Source of the DNA: Streptomyces sp. Ru62
GTDB lineage: Bacteria > Actinomycetota > Actinomycetes > Streptomycetales > Streptomycetaceae
Length of the DNA: 64,000 bases
NCBI RefSeq assembly: GCF_002920615.1
Contig: NZ_PQSU01000013.1
Location: 1-64,000 of the forward strand
Direction: 5' to 3'
The position numbers and the translations under genes were made by a program. The notes under the pieces are model-generated. The model was not told the origin of the DNA. It worked only from the letters and a program-made list of their open reading frames with translations, and did no database searches. Each line of letters begins with the position of its first letter. Positions within the stretch are counted from its first letter, which is position 1. This document shows positions 51,827 through 60,250 of this stretch, in pieces.

Positions 51827-53924
51827 ATGGGGGCCGAGCTGGTGCGGGGGCAGAACCACCCGCTGTCCCAGGTCCGACTGGAGATCCGGATCTCGGCCGG
51901 AGTGCCGGTCCTCGCCGGAGCGACACTCGGCGACGAGCACGGCACGGTGCCCGGCCCCCAGTGGGTGGCCCACCCCGGCGCCCCGGACCTGCCCGGCGTC
52001 GAGGTGGCCCGGCAGGCCGCCGCCGAGCACCGCCTGGCCGTCGACCTGGCCACCCTGCCCGACGCCGTGCACCGGGTCGACGTGTTCCTCGCCCTGCCCA
52101 CCGGCACGGCAGGTCCCCTCGGCTTTGGTGCCGTCCCGGCCCCGCACACCACGGTGAGCGGCCACGACGGCACCGAACTGGCCTGTTACACCCTCACCGG
52201 CCTGGACACCGAGACGGCCGTGATCGCCCTGGAGCTGTACCGCAGGCAGGGCTCCTGGAAAGTACGCGCGATGGGCCAGGGCTATGCGAGTGGCCTGCCC
52301 GCCCTCCTCGCCGACCAGGGACTGCCCGACGCGGACGACCTCGCCACCGCCATCCAGGAGGCGGTGGCCCAGAGCCTGCCCGGTGCGACACCCGTACCGC
52401 CGACCGATCGCGATCCCCGCACCGCCCCCGGTTCGGCCCCGCAGACCTCGCCCACCCGTCAAGCGGCGTCCACTTCTCAGCCCGCCACCGTTTCGCCGCC
52501 CGTGTCGGCTTCTCAGCCCGCCACGGGTTCTCAGCCCACCGCGGCTTCCCCGCCCACCTCGGCCTCGCAGCCCGCCACGGGTTCCCCGTCCACCTCGGCC
52601 TCTCAGCCCACCACCGTGTCCCAGTCGTCCGTTTCCGGGCCGGCGGAGGCGCCGCGTTCGGACGGCCCGCAGAGCCCTGACGAGGATGGCGGTCCCCACC
52701 AGCCCGGCGGCCCGGTCGACTACACCCACCCGCGCCGAACCCGGGGCCTTCCGTCCCCGCCCCCGGCTCCCTCGTTCGCCGACGGACAGCCCGTTCGGCC
52801 CGTTGCCGGAGATGCCGTGGGCTGGTCGATGGAGGAACGGCTGTTACAACCAGGTCTGGGGCATGTTCGAGGACCTCGCTCGCACCACGGCCGCCTACCG
52901 GAGCGCCGTCGACTTCGCCGACTCCCGCCTGGAGAAGGAACTGGACCAGGCCCTCGCCGACCCCCGCACGCGGCTGGGCGCGGCGGGCGGTGCCGCGCGC
53001 GAGGCGGCCCACGCTCGCCGCACCCAGCTCGCCGGCCAAGCACGGGCAGCCTTCGATCGCGACCTCGCCCAGCTCATCGCCGAGGCCGAAGTGGTCGAGC
53101 CCGCGCTCCCGCCCGCCTACGCCCGCTGGGACAGCCCCGTCTGGCGCGCCTACCGCGTCCCTGCCGAGCCGCCGATGGCGCTGCGACTCGGTGATCTACA
53201 CCTGCCCGAAAGCGCGGCCTTGCGCATCCCCCTGCTGGTCAGGCTGCCCCTGGACAAGGGGTTGTGGATCGACAGCGGCCCGTCGGCGGCCGGCGCCGCT
53301 CAGCTGACGGACCCGGCCGAGCTGCGGCACCTGGCCATGTCCGTGGCCGCCGCCCTCGCGGCGCGCCTGCTCGCCGTACACCCGGCTGGGGAGTTCGCCG
53401 TGCAGGTCATCGATCCTGCCGGTGCCGGGACCCGCGCGCTGCTGCCGCTGACGCGGGCCGGGGTTCTCGCGGCGCCGCCCGCGACCGGGGCGGCGGGTGT
53501 CTCGCGGACGCTGGAGGGGCTCACCCGGCGGGTCGACCTGCTGCAGATGGCGGTGCGCGGCGGCGCGGCCGAGTCGCTGCCGGCCGATGTGGACACCGCT
53601 CAGCAGCTCCTGATCGTCAACGACTTCCCGCACGGGTTCGACGACCGGTCGGTGACCCGGCTCCGCTACCTCGCCGACGAGGGTCCGGCCGTCGGCGTAC
53701 ACCTCCTGCTCGTCGCCGACCGCGAGGAGGCCACCGCCTACGGCCCCTTGCTCGATCCGCTGTGGCGTTCGCTGCTGCGACTCACCCCGCTGCCCGACGA
53801 CCACCTCGCCGATCCGTGGATCGGTCACGCCTGGACGTACGAACCCTCGCTGGCCCCGGCCGCCGACCGGATCGTGGACGACGTCCTCTCCGAGGTGGTC
53901 AGAGCTAGTACCAAGCGATGGTAA
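51827..53924 (+). pseudogene. TerD-domain fusion protein gene, interrupted by a +1 frameshift
   Basis: From ATG 51827, residues 1-165 are a TerD-like domain (VRLEIRISAGVPVLAGATLG, ACYTLTGLDTETAVIALELY). A Ser/Gln/Pro/Thr linker follows with SASQPATGS repeats, then GWSMEERL. At 52844-52845 an extra T breaks the frame; removing it continues as YNQVWGMFEDLARTTAAYRS and a helical domain with a Rossmann-like end (LLIVNDFPHGFDDRSVTRLR), stopping at 53924, for 698 aa in all. Unshifted, translation ends at 53194 after 455 aa. The extra T creates a TTA codon at codon 340. Pseudogene, sequencing error or programmed frameshift are all possible. Confidence 0.75.
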
Positions 53925-53997
53925 AGCTCATCTGACCTGCGAACTTGGTAGTTACTTTACCAATCGCTTTACCTTTACTTGGCGATTGGGGTACAGT
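53909..53997. promoter_or_regulatory. AT-rich palindromic element and probable terC promoter
   Basis: About 90 bp of much lower G+C than the surroundings. It contains TTGGTA/TACCAA (53945-53963) and CCAATCGC/GCGATTGG (53960-53967 and 53982-53989), and the first part (TACCAAGCGATGGTAAAG, 53909-53926) is nearly the reverse complement of 53954-53970. A TACAGT -10-like box at 53992 with TTACCT 17 nt upstream would start transcription just ahead of the riboswitch. The last codons of the TerD fusion gene lie inside it. Confidence 0.55.
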
Positions 53998-54003
53998 CTT
54001 CCG

Positions 54004-54146
54004 TACGGAGGGGAGTACTCCTTGACTGCGGCGCACCCGTCAGTACGGACCGGCTCGGTCCCGGGGCGTCGGCCCATCACGGGTGGAAGAGACCTCCGGC
54101 AGCGACAACGCTGATGTGTTTGCCGTCACGTAATGCCGGAGGTGCA
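54004..54146 (+). promoter_or_regulatory. yybP-ykoY (Mn2+) riboswitch of terC
   Basis: Conserved pieces in order: GGGGAGTA (54010-54017), CCCGTCAGTACGG (54037-54049), GGAAGAGACC (54085-54094), then ACCTCCGGCA (54092-54101) paired perfectly with TGCCGGAGGT (54134-54143). The last arm contains the ribosome binding site GGAGG, 4 nt before the terC GTG, so control is probably at translation. This class senses Mn2+ and commonly precedes TerC-type Mn exporters; identification is by eye from the consensus. Confidence 0.85.
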
Positions 54147-55148
54147 GTGGAAGTCTCCATGACCCTATGGGTCCTGACCATCGCGGGTCTCGCCGCTCTG
54201 ATCGCGGTCGACTTCTTCATCGGTCGCAAGCCGCATGAGGTGTCGATCAAGGAAGCGGGCATCTGGACAGTCGTCTGGATCGCCCTGGCCGGTCTCTTCG
54301 GTCTCGGTCTCCTCGTCTTCGGCGGCGGGCAGCCGGCCGGTGAGTTCTTCGCGGGCTTCATCACCGAGAAGTCGCTGAGCGTCGACAATCTCTTCGTCTT
54401 CGTCCTGATCATGGCGAAGTTCGCGGTGCCCACGCAGTACCAGCAGCGCGTCCTGCTCGTCGGCGTTCTGATAGCCCTGGTCCTGCGGGCCGTCTTCATC
54501 GCCGCCGGGGCCGCGATCCTCGCCAGCTTCTCCTGGGTGTTCTACCTCTTCGGTGCCTTCCTGATCTGGACCGCCTGGAAGCTCATCCAGGAGGCCCGAA
54601 CGGACCAGGCGGACGAGGAGTACGAGGAGAACAAGCTGCTGAAGGCCGCGGAGCGCAAGTTCGGCGTGGCCGACCGGTACCACGGCACCAAGCTGTGGAT
54701 CCAGCAGAACGGCAAGCGCGTCATGACCCCGATGCTGGTCGTGATGCTCGCCATCGGCACCACGGACGTGCTGTTCGCCCTGGACTCCATCCCCGCGATC
54801 TTCGGCCTGACCCAGGACCCGTACATCGTCTTCACCGCCAACGCGTTCGCCCTGATGGGTCTGCGTCAGCTGTACTTCCTCATCGGTGGACTGCTCAAGA
54901 AGCTGGTCCACCTGTCGTACGGGCTGTCGATCATCCTCGGCTTCATCGGCGTCAAGCTGGTGCTGCATGCCCTGCACGAGTCCGGTGTCCACGTGCCCGA
55001 GATCAGCATCCCGGTCTCGCTCGGCGTGATCTGCGCGGTCCTGGCAGTCACCACGGTCACCAGCTTGCTGTCGTCCAAGAAGCAGGCAGCTGTCGAGGAG
55101 GCGCGCGCCGAGGGGGAGGACGCTCGCAAGAGCAGCGTCGACGTCTGA
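54147..55148 (+). CDS. terC: TerC family membrane protein, probable Mn2+ exporter
   Basis: 333 aa from GTG 54147; ATG 54159 is less likely because homologues start at an equivalent xVSMTLWVL. About nine membrane helices. TerC signature EKSLSVDNLFVFVLIMAKF with the acidic Asp-Asn pair in the membrane, and GTTDVLFALDSIPAIFGLTQ in the second half. A charged cytosolic loop (ARTDQADEEYEENKLLKAAE) divides the halves. TerC/Alx proteins export Mn2+ and support metalation of exported enzymes. The Mn riboswitch upstream supports that role; it ends a ter gene set. Confidence 0.96.
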   Translation: MEVSMTLWVLTIAGLAALIAVDFFIGRKPHEVSIKEAGIWTVVWIALAGLFGLGLLVFGGGQPAGEFFAGFITEKSLSVDNLFVFVLIMAKFAVPTQYQQRVLLVGVLIALVLRAVFIAAGAAILASFSWVFYLFGAFLIWTAWKLIQEARTDQADEEYEENKLLKAAERKFGVADRYHGTKLWIQQNGKRVMTPMLVVMLAIGTTDVLFALDSIPAIFGLTQDPYIVFTANAFALMGLRQLYFLIGGLLKKLVHLSYGLSIILGFIGVKLVLHALHESGVHVPEISIPVSLGVICAVLAVTTVTSLLSSKKQAAVEEARAEGEDARKSSVDV

Positions 55149-55207
55149 CCGGAGCGCGGCGGAAGCCCGCGACCCCGCGTGGCCGCACAGCGAACGGGGG
55201 CATCGGC

Positions 55208-55239
55208 CCTCGCCGGGAGTGCATGAGCTCTCGGCGAGG
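55208..55239 (+). terminator. Hairpin after terC
   Basis: CCTCGCCGGGAG (55208-55219) pairs with CTCTCGGCGAGG (55228-55239), 12 bp with one mismatch, 60 bp after the stop. No T-run follows. Confidence 0.5.
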
Positions 55240-55289
55240 TCATCAGTCCTCCTGGGGTGTCTTCGCCCCCGGAGGCGTCTCGTGACGAC

Positions 55290-55324
55290 GCGGGGGCCCG
55301 GTCCCACCGGCACCGGGCCCCCGC
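55290..55324 (+). terminator. Strong hairpin between terC and the antiporter gene
   Basis: GCGGGGGCCCGGT (55290-55302) and ACCGGGCCCCCGC (55312-55324) form a perfect 13-bp GC stem with a 9-nt loop. It separates terC from the antiporter gene, whose start is 70 bp away. Confidence 0.65.
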
Positions 55325-55394
55325 ACCGGAAAGGATGAGAGGTATCCGGAAAGAACGGAATGCGAACTCTGTACGCCTCTGCGACCATCGCCGC

Positions 55395-56495
55395 ATGATC
55401 ACTCGGCTCCGGTCGCTCACCCGACAATGGACGATCCTCGTGCCGGTGCTCGCGGTCGTCCTGCTGGTCCTCACGTGGGGCCGTGGCCTGCCCGGCGCGG
55501 TCGTCGGCCTGGTCACCCTCGTTCTCGCCGGTGCCGTCCTGGCGGCCGTGCACCATGCCGAGGTGATCGCCCACCGGGTCGGCGAGCCCTTCGGTTCCCT
55601 GGTGCTCGCCATCGCCGTCACGATCATCGAGGTGGCCTTGATCGTCACCCTCATGGTCGACGGCGGCGACAAGAGTGCCACCCTGGCCCGGGACACCGTC
55701 TTCGCCGCGGTGATGATCACCTGCAACGGCGTCGTCGGGATCTGCCTGCTCGTCGCATCCCTGCGGCACGGCACGGCCGTCTTCAACCCCGAGGGCACCG
55801 GCGCTGCGCTGGCGACCGTGGCGACGCTCGCCACGCTCAGCCTGGTGCTGCCGACCTTCACCACCAGCAAGCCCGGACCCGAGTTCTCCACCATCCAGCT
55901 GACCTTCGCGGCGCTGTCCTCACTGATCCTGTACGGGCTGTTCGTGGCCACCCAGACCGTGCGCCACCGCGACTACTTCCTGCCGATCACCCGGCAGGGC
56001 GAGGTGATCACCGCCGAGGACCACGCCCGGCCCCCGTCCGCGCGCACCGCCTGGACCAGCCTCGGTCTGCTCGGGCTGGCGCTGATCGGGGTGGTCGGCC
56101 TGGCCAAGGGCGTGTCGCCCACGATCGAGTCGGGTGTGGCGGCGGCGGGCCTGCATCACGCCGTCGTCGGTGTGATCATCGCCCTGCTCGTCCTGCTGCC
56201 CGAGACCATCGCCGCGCTGCGCTCCGCCCGGCGCGACCGGGTGCAGACCAGCCTCAACCTGGCGCTGGGCTCCGCGATGGCCAGCATCGGCCTGACCATC
56301 CCGGCCGTGGCGCTCGCGTCCGTGTGGCTGTCCGGGCCGCTCGTCCTCGGCCTCGGCGCGACCCACATGCTGCTGCTCGCGCTGACCGTGGTGGTCAGTT
56401 CCCTGACCGTCGTGCCGGGCCGGGCCACACCCCTCCAAGGGGGCGTCCACCTGGTGCTGTTCGCCGCCTATCTGGAACTGGCGATCAACCCGTAG
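55395..56495 (+). CDS. chaA: Ca2+/cation:H+ antiporter (ChaA-like)
   Basis: 366 aa from ATG 55395. Eleven or so membrane helices in two homologous halves. The first half has VGEPFGSLVLAIAVTIIEVA with the acidic GEPFG/TIIEV pair, and the second VIIALLVLLPETIAALRSAR with LLPETIAA, the paired alpha-repeat motifs of the CaCA superfamily. ChaA exports Ca2+, Na+ or K+ against H+. Its place after terC makes a metal-homeostasis pair plausible, but a strong hairpin lies between. Confidence 0.93.
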   Translation: MITRLRSLTRQWTILVPVLAVVLLVLTWGRGLPGAVVGLVTLVLAGAVLAAVHHAEVIAHRVGEPFGSLVLAIAVTIIEVALIVTLMVDGGDKSATLARDTVFAAVMITCNGVVGICLLVASLRHGTAVFNPEGTGAALATVATLATLSLVLPTFTTSKPGPEFSTIQLTFAALSSLILYGLFVATQTVRHRDYFLPITRQGEVITAEDHARPPSARTAWTSLGLLGLALIGVVGLAKGVSPTIESGVAAAGLHHAVVGVIIALLVLLPETIAALRSARRDRVQTSLNLALGSAMASIGLTIPAVALASVWLSGPLVLGLGATHMLLLALTVVVSSLTVVPGRATPLQGGVHLVLFAAYLELAINP

Positions 56496-56521
56496 CGGGC
56501 GCAAGGTCCGCGGTGCGCCCG

Positions 56522-57826
56522 TCAGCCCGTGACCGGCTCGACGGCCGGCGCGGGCACCGGCCGCGTCTCCGGCAGCAAGGCGAAACAGACCAGGCTGATC
56601 AGGGCGATACCGGTCAGGTAGGCCCCCACGCCCCAGGGGACCCGTCCACCCTGCTCCGCGAGCGCTGTGGCGACGATCGGGGTGAGGGCGCCGCCGAAGA
56701 CCCCGCCGAGGTTGTAGCCCACGGCGGCGCCCGTGCAGCGCACCCGGGCCTCGTACAGTTCTGGCAGGTACGCGGCGATCACCGCGAACATGGTGACGAA
56801 GGCGAGCAGGGCGCCCAGGATGGCGAGGAACATCAGCAGCGGCTCGCCGGTCGCCAGGAGGGCGACCATCGGGAGCATCCACAGGACGCAGGCCGCGCAC
56901 CCCGTCAGACACAGCGGCCGGCGTCCGTACCGGTCGCCGAACAGCGCCACGACGGGCGTGAGCGCGCCCTTGACCAGCACCGCGCCCATGACGCACACCA
57001 GCATGACCGTACGGCTCACGCCGAGCCGTTCCGTCGCGTACGCCAGCGACCACGTCGTCACCGCGTAGAACACCGCGTAGCCGACCGCGAGCGCTCCGGC
57101 CGTCAGCAGCACCAGCCGCCCGTGATGCCGTACGACCTCGACAAGCGGCACACGCGCGTGGTCGTCGATCTCCAGGAAGCGGGGACTCTCCCTGAGGGAG
57201 GAGCGCAGCCACAGACCGGCCAGCGCGAGGGCGCCGGCCGCCCAGAACGGCACACGCCAGCCCCACCGGGCGAACTCCGCGTCGGACAGCCCTGCCGACA
57301 GCGCGAGCACCACCCCGTTGGCCAGGACGAAGCCGAGCGCCGGCCCGATCTGGGGGAAGCTCGACCACAGGGCACGCCGTCCGGCGGGAGCGTGTTCGGC
57401 GGTCAGCAGCACCGCCCCGCCCCACTCGCCGCCGAGCCCCAGTCCCTGCAGGAAACGCAGCACGAGCAGCAGCACGGGCGCGGCCACGCCGATGGTGCCG
57501 TAGGACGGCACACAGCCCACCGCGACCGTCGAGGCACCGGTGAGCAGCAGCGAGACGACGAGCACCGGACGCCGGCCGCGCCGGTCCCCGAGGTGCCCGA
57601 AGATCACCGAGCCCAGCGGCCGGGCCACGAACCCCACCCCGAAGGTTCCGAAGGCCGCGAGGGTCCCGGCGACCGGCGAGAACGTCGGGAAGAACAGCGG
57701 GCCCAGGACCAGAGCCGCCGCGGTCCCGTAGACGAAGAAGTCGTAGAACTCGATCGCTGTCCCGACGAGCGAGGCTGCCGCGAGCCGCGGCATGGACGGG
57801 GTGTTTACGGCGCGTACGTCGTGCAT
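56522..57826 (-). CDS. MFS transporter, metabolite:H+ symporter (MHS) family
   Basis: 434 aa, 12 membrane helices. MHS signatures: AAASLVGTAIEFYDFFVYGT near the start, GHLGDRRGRRPVLV (loop 2-3), GLGLGGEWGGAVLLTAEHAP (TM5), and later GDRYGRRPLCL. Relatives carry shikimate, alpha-ketoglutarate, citrate or proline/betaine; the substrate cannot be chosen. Convergent with the antiporter gene. Start at 57826, with a second possible ATG 11 codons in. Confidence 0.93.
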   Translation of the reverse strand: MHDVRAVNTPSMPRLAAASLVGTAIEFYDFFVYGTAAALVLGPLFFPTFSPVAGTLAAFGTFGVGFVARPLGSVIFGHLGDRRGRRPVLVVSLLLTGASTVAVGCVPSYGTIGVAAPVLLLVLRFLQGLGLGGEWGGAVLLTAEHAPAGRRALWSSFPQIGPALGFVLANGVVLALSAGLSDAEFARWGWRVPFWAAGALALAGLWLRSSLRESPRFLEIDDHARVPLVEVVRHHGRLVLLTAGALAVGYAVFYAVTTWSLAYATERLGVSRTVMLVCVMGAVLVKGALTPVVALFGDRYGRRPLCLTGCAACVLWMLPMVALLATGEPLLMFLAILGALLAFVTMFAVIAAYLPELYEARVRCTGAAVGYNLGGVFGGALTPIVATALAEQGGRVPWGVGAYLTGIALISLVCFALLPETRPVPAPAVEPVTG

Positions 57827-58003
57827 GCCGCGTCAACTACCCACCGTGATCAAGGGTTACGGGGGCGCGCGGAGGTGATCAAGGGACCTGGGTGCGCGCC
57901 GTGGTGACCGGAGTACGGGGCCCGCTGTCCGCGCCCACCGGCGTGATAGACCGGGTGCGAGCAGCGGTCTTGGACGGACCGCCCCGAACGGACCGGAGGA
58001 ACC

Positions 58004-58477
58004 GTGCCCCGCACCCTGGCCAACGCCCCGATCATGATCCTCAACGGGCCCAACCTGAACCTCCTCGGTCAGCGCCAGCCCGAGATCTACGGCCACGAGA
58101 CGCTGGCCGACGTGGAGGAGCTGTGCGCCAAGGCGGCGGCCGCGCACGGCGGCACGGTCGACTTCCGGCAGTCCAACCACGAGGGGGAGCTGGTGGACTG
58201 GATCCACGAGGCGCGGTTGAGCCACTGCGGGATCGTCATCAACCCCGGCGCCTACTCGCACACGTCGGTCGCCATCCTGGACGCTCTCAACACCTGTGAC
58301 GGCATGCCCGTGCTGGAGGTGCACATCTCCAACATCCACCGGCGCGAATCGTTCCGGCACCACTCCTACGTCTCACTGCGCGCCGACGGCGTGATCGCGG
58401 GGTGCGGGGTGCAGGGCTATGTGTTCGGCGTGGAGCGGGTCGCGGCACTGGCCGGGGCGGCGCGCGCGGACGCCTGA
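58004..58477 (+). CDS. aroQ: 3-Dehydroquinate dehydratase, type II
   Basis: 157 aa from GTG 58004, GGAGGA 6 nt upstream. It dehydrates 3-dehydroquinate in the shikimate or quinate pathways. NGPNLNLLGQRQPEIYG carries the catalytic Tyr29 and the flexible lid Arg; SNHEGELVDWIHEA, NPGAYSHTSVAILDAL, and HISNIHRRESFRHHSY with the catalytic His complete the set. Typical dodecameric enzyme of about 150 aa. Its stop codon is inside a 32-bp perfect palindrome. The divergent neighbour is the MHS transporter, which might carry shikimate or quinate; that is speculation. Confidence 0.97.
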   Translation: MPRTLANAPIMILNGPNLNLLGQRQPEIYGHETLADVEELCAKAAAAHGGTVDFRQSNHEGELVDWIHEARLSHCGIVINPGAYSHTSVAILDALNTCDGMPVLEVHISNIHRRESFRHHSYVSLRADGVIAGCGVQGYVFGVERVAALAGAARADA

Positions 58478-58517
58478 CCCGCGCGCGGGTCAGGCGTCCA
58501 CGTGACCCGCGCGCGGG
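58468..58517. terminator. 32-bp perfect palindrome / bidirectional terminator
   Basis: 58468-58499 is its own exact reverse complement and includes the aroQ stop codon. A further TGACCCGCGCGCGGG copy at 58503-58517 can pair with the first half. The opposite gene ends at 58519, so both convergent genes are covered. Confidence 0.8.
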
Positions 58518-58518
58518 A

Positions 58519-59295
58519 CTACAGCCGGCCCGCCTCCACGATCCGCCGCAGGAAGCGCCGTGTGCGCTCCTGCCGCGGGTCGCCGAAGACCTGCTCGGCG
58601 GTGCCGCGCTCCAGCACGACCCCGCCGTCCAGGAAGCAGACCTGGTCGGCGACGTCCCGCGCGAAGCCCATCTCGTGCGTGGCCAGCACCATCGTCATGC
58701 CCTCGTCCTTCAGGCCACGCACCACCTCCAGCACCTCGCCCACCAGCTCGGGGTCGAGCGCGGCCGTGATCTCGTCCAGCAGCAACAGCCGGGGCCGCAC
58801 CGCGAGGGCCCGTACGATCGCCACACGCTGCTGCTGACCGCCGCTGAGCCGGTCCGGGTAGGCGTCGGCCTTGCCGCCCAGCCCGAGGCGCTCCAGCAGT
58901 TCCCTGGCCCGTTCCTCGGCCTCCGCGCGGGAGACGCCGTGCACCCGGCGCGGCGCGAGGGTGATGTTGTCCAGCACGGTCATGTGCGGGAAGAGGTTGT
59001 ACGCCTGGAAGACGACGCCGATCCGGCGCCGTACCGCGTCCTGGTCCACGCGCGGGTCGGTGATCTCCTCGCCGTCCAGCCAGATGGCGCCGTCGTCGAT
59101 CTCCTCCAGGAGGTTGGCGCAGCGCAGCAGCGTGGACTTGCCCGAGCCGGAGGCACCGATCAGCGCGGTCACCGTGTGCGGGGCGACCTCCAGACCGACG
59201 TCCCGCAGGACGACCGAGCCGCCGAAGGTCTTGCGGACGGACTCCATCCGCAGCACCGGCGCGCTGCTCACGGGCGTGTCGTCGGACGTGCTCAC
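58519..59295 (-). CDS. Polar amino-acid ABC transporter, ATP-binding protein
   Basis: 258 aa, GTG start with GGAG upstream. Walker A GASGSGKS, Q-loop VVFQAYNLFPHMTVLDNI, signature LSGGQQQR, Walker B LLLLDEITAALD, switch ATHEMGFA. The sequence closely follows GlnQ/HisP-type ATPases; Walker B reads LDEIT where most have LDEPT. Last gene of a binding protein / permease / ATPase operon. Confidence 0.95.
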   Translation of the reverse strand: MSTSDDTPVSSAPVLRMESVRKTFGGSVVLRDVGLEVAPHTVTALIGASGSGKSTLLRCANLLEEIDDGAIWLDGEEITDPRVDQDAVRRRIGVVFQAYNLFPHMTVLDNITLAPRRVHGVSRAEAEERARELLERLGLGGKADAYPDRLSGGQQQRVAIVRALAVRPRLLLLDEITAALDPELVGEVLEVVRGLKDEGMTMVLATHEMGFARDVADQVCFLDGGVVLERGTAEQVFGDPRQERTRRFLRRIVEAGRL

Positions 59296-59314
59296 AGGGC
59301 TCCTCCCCGGGGCC

Positions 59315-60250
59315 TCACAGGGACCCTCCCTGGGCCCGCCGCCGGTCCATCCGGGCCGTCACCCAGTCGGTGAACCGGGTCATCGGGATGGTCAGCGCCA
59401 CGAACACCAGCCCCGCGACGATGTACGGCGTGTAGTTCAGACTGCGTCCCACGATGATGTCGGCCGCCCGTACGGCGTCCACCGCACCCCCGATGGACAC
59501 CAGACCGGTGTCCTTCTGCAACGACACCAGGTCGTTGAGCAGCGGCGGCACCTGGCGGCGCACCGCCTGCGGCAGGACGACGTGGCGCAGGGCCTGCCGG
59601 TTGGTGAGGCCCAGCGAGCGCGCCGCGGCACGCTGCGAGGGGTGGACCGACTCGATGCCGGCCCGGAACACCTCCGCCACGTACGCCGAGTACGTCAGCG
59701 TCAGCGCCGTACCGCCGAGCAGCACCGGATCGACCGTCACGCCCTGCAGCCGCAGCGCCGGCACACCCAGGACCACGATCATCAGGTTGATGATCAGCGG
59801 CAGACCGCGGAAGAAGTCGGTGTACGCCGCCGCCAGCACGCGCAGCGGGAAGAAGACCGGGCCGCGCAGGGTCCGCGCGACGGCGATCAGCATGCCCAGG
59901 ACCAGGACGGCGACGCCGCAGATCAGCAGCAGGCGGACGTTCAGCCACAGCCCTTCGAGAACCTTCGGGAACGCCTCGCGCGCGTAGTGCGCGCTGAAGA
60001 ACGTCTCCTTGGTGCGCGGCCAGCCCGGCGCGTTGACGACGACCAGGTAGAGCAGGGCGGCCGTGACGAGCGTCGAGAGGGCCGCGAGGGCCGTGGCGCG
60101 GCGGGCCCGCGCGCGTCTGTAGCGCTCGCGCGCCAGACGCCGCTCGGAGGGCGCGTAGCCGTCGCCCGGGACACCGTCGCCGGTGCCGACGGTCATGTCC
60201 CCCTTGTCGTCCGCCCCCTCCCGGGCCGACTCACCCTCGGTGACCGTCAC
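59315..60250 (-). CDS. Polar amino-acid ABC transporter, permease
   Basis: 311 aa from GTG 60250, whose first bases overlap the binding-protein stop (GTGA); ATG near 60196 is the alternative. N-terminal 60 residues are charged and cytosolic, then helices ALSTLVTAALLYLVVVN, VRLLLICGVAVLVLGMLIAV and the BPD_transp_1 domain with the EAA-type loop in VHPSQRAAARSLGLTNRQAL. HisM/GlnP family, normally homodimeric. Same operon as the next entry. Confidence 0.93.
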   Translation of the reverse strand: MTVTEGESAREGADDKGDMTVGTGDGVPGDGYAPSERRLARERYRRARARRATALAALSTLVTAALLYLVVVNAPGWPRTKETFFSAHYAREAFPKVLEGLWLNVRLLLICGVAVLVLGMLIAVARTLRGPVFFPLRVLAAAYTDFFRGLPLIINLMIVVLGVPALRLQGVTVDPVLLGGTALTLTYSAYVAEVFRAGIESVHPSQRAAARSLGLTNRQALRHVVLPQAVRRQVPPLLNDLVSLQKDTGLVSIGGAVDAVRAADIIVGRSLNYTPYIVAGLVFVALTIPMTRFTDWVTARMDRRRAQGGSL

